9,242 bases of DNA, taken from contig JAITNO010000012.1 in assembly GCA_031290405.1 (NCBI GenBank), forward strand, positions 1-9,242, written 5' to 3'. A model generated the notes under the pieces. It made no database searches. It saw only the letters and a list, made by a program, of their open reading frames with translations, and was not told where the DNA came from. Both the position numbers and the translations under genes were made by a program. The DNA is from Spirochaetaceae bacterium (GTDB lineage: Bacteria > Spirochaetota > Spirochaetia > Treponematales > Breznakiellaceae). Shown piece after piece: positions 1 through 5,348 of this stretch. The number at the start of each line of letters is the position of its first letter. Position 1 is the stretch's first letter.

Positions 1-115
1 ACCGCTACCCCAGAAAAATCTTGGGCGGCGCTTCCCCACGGTCATGCTTCCCTTTTCCCCTCCCTTCGGGCATGCTCTGACGGTGCCCCACTCTGGGCAT
101 TTGTCCTGTCCGCTC

Positions 116-136
116 GGGCGCATAATGGGCGCATAA
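116..136 (+). repeat. 10-bp direct repeat upstream of promoter
   Basis: GGGCGCATAA occurs at 116-125 and again at 127-136, an 11-base period close to one helical turn, ending eight bases before the -35 box of the promoter at 144. Two same-face half-sites just upstream of a promoter would suit a regulator binding site, but no known operator is recognised. The rest of 1-143 shows no gene or clear terminator. Confidence 0.4.
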
Positions 137-143
137 ATAAGTT

Positions 144-172
144 TTGACATTTCTGGGGAGTTATGGTATAAT
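144..172 (+). promoter_or_regulatory. Perfect sigma70-type promoter, extended -10
   Basis: TTGACA (144-149), a 17-base spacer and TATAAT (167-172) match the housekeeping consensus at all twelve positions, and TG at 164-165 adds an extended -10. Transcription would be expected to start near 178-180. The likely ATG of the first gene (171-173) lies inside the -10 box, so transcripts from this promoter should lack that codon. It may instead serve the TPR gene at 520, or the upstream gene may need another promoter. The hexamers are seen directly; use in vivo is inferred. Confidence 0.7.
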
Positions 173-539
173 GGGCAAGGCGAAAACGAAGAGCGACGTC
201 TTTGAGAAATTCAAAGATGAGCGGGTTTTCCTTAAGGAAAGCTCCAAAAGCGATATTGATGGCGCACAGAAGGCGGCGCTTAACAGGAAGGGCAATGTCT
301 GTTTCAACAGCGGCGATATTGAAAACGCGCGGCGGATTTTTATTACAACGGGATATTCCGACGGGATTTCACGCGTCGGAGATTGCTACAAATCTAAAGG
401 CAGGCTGGTCGACGCGCTCCGAATGTACGTCCTGGCAAATGACAAAAAGAAATCGGACTGTGTTTGCGCGGAATTCTCCACATTTATTAGCGGACTTTTA
501 AGGGAAGATGAGGGACTGAATGGAAACAATGGAACCTGA
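171..539 (+). CDS. Small TPR-like conserved hypothetical protein
   Basis: 122 residues from ATG 171. The frame is open back to a TTG at 144, but that codon is part of the -35 box; ATG 171 has GGGGAG ten bases upstream, a slightly long spacing. Residues about 36-91 read like one to two TPR-type helical hairpins (LNRKGNVCFNSGDIENARRI, then GDCYKSKGRLVDALRMYVLA). There is no signal peptide or membrane segment, so a cytoplasmic scaffold or adaptor is the simplest guess. I recall similar small proteins in treponemes, but cannot verify this. The 3' end overlaps the next gene by 20 bases, which together with the shared TPR character suggests co-translation and a joint role. Function unknown. The start codon overlaps a consensus -10 box, so the true start or promoter use is unsettled. 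Confidence 0.75.
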   Translation: MGKAKTKSDVFEKFKDERVFLKESSKSDIDGAQKAALNRKGNVCFNSGDIENARRIFITTGYSDGISRVGDCYKSKGRLVDALRMYVLANDKKKSDCVCAEFSTFISGLLREDEGLNGNNGT

Positions 540-2061
540 ACTCACGGTCGAGCCTCACGACGAATCGCTTGACCGCAGTACGCTGATTGCCGAGCTGTCA
601 AAGAACGGCTATCAGCTTCTTAAAGAAAATAAATTGGAAGCGGCGAAGGAATGTTTTGGGGAGATCCTCTTGATGGATGTCGAAAACAACTATGCGCTTG
701 TCGGAATGGGCGACGCGTGGAGGAGGAACAACGACTTTAAGCAGGCCGCTGAGTATTATGAACGCTGCCTTCTTCACCATCCGCGCAACAGCTATGCTTT
801 TTTTGGTCTTGCCGACTGTTACAAGATGCTGAGTCAGTATGGCAAGGCGATAGGAATTTGGAATAAGTATCTTGAGCGCGACGAGGGAAACATCACGGTG
901 CTTACCCGCGTTGCGGACGCCTATCGGAAACTTCGCGACTTCAAGAATTCAAGGCTCACCTATGAGCGGGTGCTGGAACTGGAAAATGACAATGCCTACG
1001 CTATCATCGGGCTTGGACACCTTCATTATGATTTTAAGGAATACCGCGACGCGCTTTACTACTGGGAGCAAATGATCAAAACACGCGGCATGGCGAATGT
1101 GGACATTCGGGTGCTTACGTCCATAGGAAACTGTTACCGCAAGTTAAAAGCATACGAGGACGGCATTGCGTACTTTGATGCGGCTTTGCAGCGCGAGCAG
1201 GGCAATTTCTTCGCGCTTTTTGGTCTTGCCGACTGTTTTCGCGGTTTAAATCAACCGCTTCGCGCCCTTGATTACTGGAATATGATTCTGGCGCAGGACC
1301 CGCGCAACAAGGTGATATTGACTCGCGTCGGAGACGCTTACTTCACCCTGCGGGATTACGAAAGAGCCTCCGAATGTTACCATTGCGCCCTCGGCATAGA
1401 ATTCGACGTTTACGCTGTGCTGGGGCTTGCGATCATTGCCAAGCTGCACGGGGCTTTTAACGAGGCGATACAATCGCTCAAAGAGCTGATAGGGCATGAC
1501 GCGAAAAATTACCGTCTCTATCTTGAGCTGGCCGACTGTTATCAACAAACCGGCGACCGGAAATCGGCCGTCGCCACCCTGCGGGACTATCAGCGTTTCG
1601 GCATACGAAACAATGCCGTAGGCGAGATGCTGGAGGAACTGGTGACGAATTACGATAGGACGCTCTTTTTTGAAGCGTCAAAGGGCTGGCAGATCCTTGC
1701 GCCCGACCCCGACGGCATCGAGTCAATATGCGAACTGTCTCGCGTCATCGCCCTGCTTCGGGAGAACGCCGGATTGGCAAAAAGCCAGCCGCCGGTGTTC
1801 GATGCGAACAATGCGCCGGAAATCGGCAACGCCGAAATCATCATCAACTATGATGAAAAATCGTGTAGGAACGACTTTGTATGGCGCCTGAGCGAAGAAC
1901 GCATCGAAATTTACGCGCATTCGCTGGAAAGCCTCGATGACGCCATCGCCGACTTCATACAGGCGCTCGGCGTGGGCCGCACGGCGGGGCATCCCGTCAT
2001 TCCCGTTCCCCAATCCGGCTCGCGCTATGTGCTGTTGCGAAAGGCTCCCCGTTTTTCTTAA
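520..2061 (+). CDS. TPR-repeat protein with distinct C-terminal domain
   Basis: 513 residues; ATG 520 has GAGGG five bases upstream, with a second in-frame ATG at 529. Residues about 23-375 are nearly continuous TPRs, roughly nine to ten, with recurrent GLADCY/GMGDAW/RVGDAY helix starts. Blocks around residues 92-170 and 231-305 are an internal duplication about 139 residues apart: FFGLADCY versus LFGLADCF, VLTRVADAYRKLRD versus ILTRVGDAYFTLRD. The rest (about 376-513) is not TPR. Part of it (about 436-485) ends RIEIYAHSLESLDDAIADF and resembles small alpha/beta accessory domains of some glycosidases; this is weak. No signal peptide or membrane segment is visible, so it is probably a cytoplasmic protein-interaction scaffold. 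It overlaps the preceding TPR-like gene and is convergent with the Rrf2 operon. Partner and function unknown. I recall a TPR protein conserved in treponemes but cannot assign orthology. Confidence 0.9.
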   Translation: METMEPELTVEPHDESLDRSTLIAELSKNGYQLLKENKLEAAKECFGEILLMDVENNYALVGMGDAWRRNNDFKQAAEYYERCLLHHPRNSYAFFGLADCYKMLSQYGKAIGIWNKYLERDEGNITVLTRVADAYRKLRDFKNSRLTYERVLELENDNAYAIIGLGHLHYDFKEYRDALYYWEQMIKTRGMANVDIRVLTSIGNCYRKLKAYEDGIAYFDAALQREQGNFFALFGLADCFRGLNQPLRALDYWNMILAQDPRNKVILTRVGDAYFTLRDYERASECYHCALGIEFDVYAVLGLAIIAKLHGAFNEAIQSLKELIGHDAKNYRLYLELADCYQQTGDRKSAVATLRDYQRFGIRNNAVGEMLEELVTNYDRTLFFEASKGWQILAPDPDGIESICELSRVIALLRENAGLAKSQPPVFDANNAPEIGNAEIIINYDEKSCRNDFVWRLSEERIEIYAHSLESLDDAIADFIQALGVGRTAGHPVIPVPQSGSRYVLLRKAPRFS

Positions 2062-2086
2062 ACGGACGACGCCGATTGACTCATGC

Positions 2087-2103
2087 GCGGCAATGTTGGC
2101 CGC
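2087..2103. terminator. Weak hairpin between convergent genes
   Basis: GCGGC (2087-2091) and GCCGC (2099-2103) form a five-base stem with a seven-base loop in the 78-base gap between the TPR gene and the Rrf2 operon, which converge here. No T-tract follows on either strand, so it is at best a poor intrinsic terminator. Nothing better is visible in the gap. Confidence 0.2.
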
Positions 2104-2139
2104 CCCCTCGAGTCTTTCAAGCGCGCCCAAGAAGCGCCT

Positions 2140-2571
2140 TCAAATAAAATACATATAGGAATCGCCGTCCGCTATGCCGGCAAGCGCGGCAAGCGTTTCG
2201 CGGTCGATGATCTTCGCGACGCGTTCGTTTATCACGTCAAAGACGACGCGGCGGACGGTGCGTTGCAATTTGGTTTCGACCTCCCCTGCAATCGGCGGGT
2301 CGACGATAAGCATATCGCCTTCAAGCTCGCGGAGCGCGTCGCCGACGATAATGTCTTCGGGAGCGCGGGCGAGGGTATAGCCGCCGGACGAGCCCTTTGC
2401 GGAACGGATAAGGCCCGCCCGTCGAAGGATGATCGCCACCTGTTCGAGGTAACGCATCGAAATTTGCTGCCGTTCGGCCACGCTCGCAAGCGTTACAAGC
2501 CCCTCCTTCTTCCGTTGGGCCAGGTCAATCAAAAGCCTAATGCCGTATCTTCCCCGTGTAGACAGTTTCAT
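2140..2571 (-). CDS. Rrf2-family regulator, no cluster cysteines
   Basis: 143 residues, the usual Rrf2 length. The N-terminal winged helix-turn-helix is clear: MKLSTRGRYGIRLLIDLA, recognition region about 28-50 with YLEQVAIILRRAGLI, and wing GSSGGYTLAR (60-69). A dimerisation helix follows. The protein has no cysteine at all: where IscR has its triad (about 92-104) this one has DPPIAGEVETK. It therefore cannot bind an Fe-S cluster by the standard ligands and may sense something else, as CymR does through a protein partner. Its ATG overlaps the stop of the preceding Rrf2 gene (ATGA, 4 bases), with GGAG eight bases upstream, so the two are probably translationally coupled. It is last in the trans-sulfuration operon. 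Target genes and signal are unknown. Confidence 0.92.
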   Translation of the reverse strand: MKLSTRGRYGIRLLIDLAQRKKEGLVTLASVAERQQISMRYLEQVAIILRRAGLIRSAKGSSGGYTLARAPEDIIVGDALRELEGDMLIVDPPIAGEVETKLQRTVRRVVFDVINERVAKIIDRETLAALAGIADGDSYMYFI

Positions 2572-2999
2572 ATCGCGTACTCCGGTTCCCTATCCGCCCG
2601 GTATGCGTCAACAAGGTCTTGGAGCGTTATCGAGTCGACGCAATCGGCAATGCCCTCGTTCAGTTCGCTCCATGTGTGGTAGCTTAGGCACGACGCCTCG
2701 GCGGGGCAGTTTTTGGCGCCGACGCATTCGGTTGGCGAAAGAGAACCCTCGACGGCGCGAAGAATGGCCCCCACGCCTATCGCACTCAGAGGCTTCTCAA
2801 AGTAATAGCCGCCTTGCGGCCCCCGCACGCCCTGAATGATCCCCGCTTTCCTCAGCGGGATGAACAGTTGCTCAAGGTACCCTTCCGATATGCCGGTCGC
2901 CTTGGCAATTCCCCGCGTGCTCGTGTAGACCCCCTTGTCGAGCAGCGCAATGTGGAGCAGGGCAATCAGCGAATAGCGGCCCTTTGTTGAAATGCGCAT
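2568..2999 (-). CDS. Rrf2-family regulator, IscR-like Cys triad
   Basis: 143 residues. N-terminal winged helix-turn-helix (MRISTKGRYSLIALLHIALL; GISEGYLEQLFIPLRKAGII about 36-55; wing GPQGGYYF 60-67), then cysteines at 92, 98 and 104 with His108. The C-x5-C-x5-C spacing equals the [2Fe-2S] ligand spacing of E. coli IscR, whose His is at 107; here it is one residue later. C120 is additional. This supports an Fe-S, redox or iron sensor, but ligand use is inferred. Its ATG follows the trans-sulfuration gene's TGA after one base, without a good Shine-Dalgarno, suggesting reinitiation by ribosomes from the upstream gene. It overlaps the second Rrf2 gene by four bases. Autoregulation of the operon would be typical; a classical IscR operator is not visible at the promoter. 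Confidence 0.92.
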   Translation of the reverse strand: MRISTKGRYSLIALLHIALLDKGVYTSTRGIAKATGISEGYLEQLFIPLRKAGIIQGVRGPQGGYYFEKPLSAIGVGAILRAVEGSLSPTECVGAKNCPAEASCLSYHTWSELNEGIADCVDSITLQDLVDAYRADREPEYAI

Positions 3000-3000
3000 A

Positions 3001-4137
3001 TCAGCCGGTCATCGCCTGCGCCAAGTCGGCGATAAGGTCGTCGGGATGTTCGATGCCGATTGAAAGCCGCACGAGCCGCTCGTTCACGCCGGCCGAAAGG
3101 CGCATCGACTCGGGAATCGCCGAATGGGTCTGGACAAGGGGGTAGGTTATCAGCGATTCAACGCCGCCCAGACTTTCCGCAAACAAAATCAGCTTGAGCC
3201 TCTTGAGCAGCGTCGCCACGTCGCCGGCATCCTTAACATAGAACGAAACCATCCCGTTGTGCCCCCGCGCCTGCCTCTGCGAAAGCTCATACTGCGGATG
3301 GTCGGGGAAGCCCGTGTAGAAAACCTTTTCGACTTGAGGCTGGGCGCGGAGCCACTGCGCCACGCGCTCCGCGTTCGCCTGATGCCTTTCCATGCGGAGC
3401 GCAAGCGTCTTGATGCCGCGCAACGTCAGGAACGCGTCGAACGGGGAGAGCGACGCGCCCTCGCTCTTCTGGATGTCCAGCAATTTCTCCCCGTAGTCCT
3501 CGTTTGAATGAACGATAAAGCCCGACAGCGTGTCGTTATGGCCTGCAAGGTATTTCGTCCCGCTGTGAATCACAAAGTCCGAGCCTAACCTAAGCGGGTT
3601 TTGGAAGTAAGGCGTGCAGAACGTGTTGTCGGTAACAAGGAGGCCGCCGCGCGTATGGATGTACTCCGCGCAGCGCCTGATGTCGCTCACCTTCATCATC
3701 GGGTTTGACGGCGTTTCGATAAAGATCGCCTTCGTTTCGGGGCGCGTCGCCCCCACAATCTTTGAAAAGTCGCTCGTGTCGACGAACGAAAACAGGAAGC
3801 CGTAGTTCGCGTAGTAGTCGTGGAGGAGGCGGTAGGAGCCCCCGTAGAGATCCTCAGAGACGATGATATGGTCGCCGGGCGCAAACACCTTCACCATCGC
3901 CGAAATCGCGCCCATGCCGGTCGCAAACGCCAGTGCCCACTTCCCCCCCTCCATCAGCGCCATCGCCCGTTCCACCACGCCGCGCGTCGGATTGCAGACC
4001 CTGCTGTAATCAAACCCCGTCGACTCCCCCAACCCCGGGTGCCTAAAGCTCGCGCTCTGATAAATCGGCGCAGCCAGCGCGCCCGTTCGAGGTTCAAAAT
4101 AGTCCGCGCCCCGTACAATATTCGTTTCCAAATGCAT
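3001..4137 (-). CDS. PLP-dependent trans-sulfuration enzyme (Cys/Met family)
   Basis: 378 residues, the usual length for cystathionine gamma-synthase, gamma-lyase, homocysteine synthase and methionine gamma-lyase. Motifs in order: YSRVCNPT (44-51), cofactor-phosphate segment ATGMGAISA (72-80), DLYGGSYRL (96-104), PLP-nitrogen Asp170 in VTDNTF, Schiff-base Lys195 in SGTKYLAGHND, ESLGGVESL (321-329) and carboxylate-binding Arg357 in VRLSIGIE. All expected catalytic residues appear present. The family is certain, but substrate choice (O-acyl-homoserine plus cysteine versus cystathionine cleavage) cannot be read from sequence alone. Start: ATG 4137 has GGAGG six bases upstream and the family's normal N-terminus; the frame stays open to 4359, but only through tandem repeat. 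It heads an operon with two Rrf2 genes, implying sulfur or Fe-S linked control. Cytoplasmic. Confidence 0.93.
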   Translation of the reverse strand: MHLETNIVRGADYFEPRTGALAAPIYQSASFRHPGLGESTGFDYSRVCNPTRGVVERAMALMEGGKWALAFATGMGAISAMVKVFAPGDHIIVSEDLYGGSYRLLHDYYANYGFLFSFVDTSDFSKIVGATRPETKAIFIETPSNPMMKVSDIRRCAEYIHTRGGLLVTDNTFCTPYFQNPLRLGSDFVIHSGTKYLAGHNDTLSGFIVHSNEDYGEKLLDIQKSEGASLSPFDAFLTLRGIKTLALRMERHQANAERVAQWLRAQPQVEKVFYTGFPDHPQYELSQRQARGHNGMVSFYVKDAGDVATLLKRLKLILFAESLGGVESLITYPLVQTHSAIPESMRLSAGVNERLVRLSIGIEHPDDLIADLAQAMTG

Positions 4138-4143
4138 AAGATG

Positions 4144-4155
4144 CCTCCGCTCCTT
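4144..4155 (-). promoter_or_regulatory. Ribosome binding site fixing the ATG 4137 start
   Basis: The minus strand reads AAGGAG at 4155-4150 and GGAGG at 4148-4144; the latter is six bases from ATG 4137. This strong site, 14 bases or more downstream of the -10 box, rules out the longer upstream frame as the translated product. Confidence 0.8.
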
Positions 4156-4168
4156 AATCCTGAGCCAG

Positions 4169-4197
4169 ACTGTAGAACATTGTCGCAGGTTTGTCAA
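4169..4197 (-). promoter_or_regulatory. Promoter of the trans-sulfuration/Rrf2 operon
   Basis: On the minus strand TTGACA (4197-4192), a 17-base spacer and TACAGT (4174-4169) form a strong -35 and a four-of-six -10. The start would fall near 4162, giving a leader of about 25 bases, too short for a riboswitch. On the plus strand TTGTC recurs at 4180-4184 and 4191-4195, an 11-base period overlapping the -35, and GTTTG/AAAC flank the -35. Either could be an operator for an Rrf2 protein, but no IscR or CymR consensus is recognised. Confidence 0.65.
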
Positions 4198-4202
4198 ACA
4201 CC

Positions 4203-4370
4203 CGCCAAGCGGGGACGGGCGCTCGCCGAGCGGGGACAGACACCCATCAAGCGGGACCTTCCGCGTTACTAATGGGGAGACCTTCCGCATTAGTAATGGG
4301 GAGACCTTCCGCATTACTATGGGGAGACCTTCCCCATCCGACGGGGAGACCCTCCGCATCCGACGAGTGG
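4203..4370. repeat. Degenerate 21-24 bp tandem repeat array
   Basis: About eight head-to-tail units. The first three are exactly 21 bases (from 4203, 4224 and 4245; cores CGCCAAGCGGGGAC, CGCCGAGCGGGGAC, CATCAAGCGGGAC). The rest repeat GACCTTCCGC plus ATTAGTAATGGGGA with periods of 24, 24, 23 and 22 (from 4255, 4279, 4303, 4326 and 4348). CATTAGTAATG is a perfect 11-base palindrome, and TCCCC with GGGGA (4331-4347) forms a hairpin. The array fills the gap from the corA stop almost to the -35 of the trans-sulfuration promoter. It would be transcribed in the corA 3' region and may help termination. Length slips of one and two bases argue against a coding role. Confidence 0.8.
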
Positions 4371-4388
4371 GGCGCCCCCCTCCTCCCC

Positions 4389-5348
4389 TTATATTCGCCG
4401 TGCCGGCCCCCCGCGCTTTGCCGCGGAGCTGTTCGAATTGAGGATGAGCACGCCGACGGCGGAAATGGCGAGGCTCAAAGGCAGGATAAAGAGGAGCGCG
4501 AGGGGATGCCGCTGGAAGGGCAGGTCGACGTTCATGCCGTAAAAGCTGTATATCAGCGTGGGTATCATCAGCACGATGTTGATGATGGCAAGGCGCTTCA
4601 TCACGATGTTCATGTTGTTCGAGATGACGCTGGCGAACGCGTCCATCGTCCCCGTCAGTATGGAAGAATAGATGTTGGCCATCTCGGTCGCCTGAATGTT
4701 GTCGGTGATTACGTCGTCCAGGAGGTCTTGCTCTTCTTCTTTTAAGCGGAGGAACGGCGACTTCTGCATCTTTTCGAGCACCAGCGCGTTCGCTTTGAGG
4801 CTCGTCGTAAAATAGACGAGGGACTTTTGTATCGACAGGAGCTGTATCAGCTCTCTGTTCTGCACGGACTTTCGCAGCTCAAGCTCGGTGTTGTTCGCGT
4901 TCCGGTTCAACTCTTTCAACGCCTTCAGATACGCGGACGCCGCCCGGCCCAACACGTGGAGGACGAAGGCGCTCTGCTTCTTCATCTGGAAGCCGCGAAA
5001 GCGGTTGTTCACCATGTCGTCGATTGCCGTGCTGGAACTCTGGCATACGGTGATGATCTTGTCGGGGAAGAGGACGATCCCCAGCGGGACGGTGTAATAG
5101 ACGATCTCCATCGAGAGGTCGTAGACGGGGACGCGCACGATGAACGCGGTGTACTCGTCTTCCTGTTCGATGCGCGACTGTTCGTCGGCGTCCATCAGGT
5201 CGGTAAGGAGCTCCTGCGAGATGCCGAACTCTTTTTCCAGCCGCACCAGATCGGTGTTGTTTACCGTGCGGGCGTCGACCCAGCACCCGTCGCACACGTC
5301 TTCCCGCTCGACGAAGCCGCGCCCTGAGTATTCGCGAACGACGATCAC
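4389..5348 (-). CDS. corA: CorA-family Mg2+ transporter
   Basis: 319 residues from GTG 5348, close to the usual CorA length. A soluble N-terminal domain and long helical stalk (about 125-250) precede two C-terminal membrane helices, about 254-270 (LAIINIVLMIPTLIYSFY) and 283-303. The signature GMN (271-273, in YGMNVDLP) lies between them, at the pore mouth in known CorA structures. The family forms inner-membrane pentamers carrying Mg2+, sometimes Co2+ or Ni2+. Start: the frame continues to a GTG at 5390, but GTG 5348 has GGAG eight bases upstream and overlaps the pfp stop as GTGA, so it is preferred. It is the downstream gene of the pfp unit and probably shares its promoter. The C-terminus ends in a basic tail (KRGGPARRI). 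Confidence 0.93.
   Translation of the reverse strand: MIVVREYSGRGFVEREDVCDGCWVDARTVNNTDLVRLEKEFGISQELLTDLMDADEQSRIEQEDEYTAFIVRVPVYDLSMEIVYYTVPLGIVLFPDKIITVCQSSSTAIDDMVNNRFRGFQMKKQSAFVLHVLGRAASAYLKALKELNRNANNTELELRKSVQNRELIQLLSIQKSLVYFTTSLKANALVLEKMQKSPFLRLKEEEQDLLDDVITDNIQATEMANIYSSILTGTMDAFASVISNNMNIVMKRLAIINIVLMIPTLIYSFYGMNVDLPFQRHPLALLFILPLSLAISAVGVLILNSNSSAAKRGGPARRI

Noticed and set aside
101..126. Upstream promoter TTGTCC with CATAAT
   Set aside because: Spacing is only 14 bases and the -35 is poor.
2083..2682. 199-residue plus-strand frame
   Set aside because: It is antisense to two clear Rrf2 genes and shows no domain.
4138..4200. SAM or other riboswitch ahead of the trans-sulfuration gene
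   Set aside because: The predicted leader is only about 25 bases, too short for a known riboswitch.
4138..4359. N-terminal extension of the trans-sulfuration enzyme to 4359
   Set aside because: The extension is only tandem repeat read in frame, lies upstream of the promoter, and ATG 4137 has a strong ribosome binding site and the normal family N-terminus.
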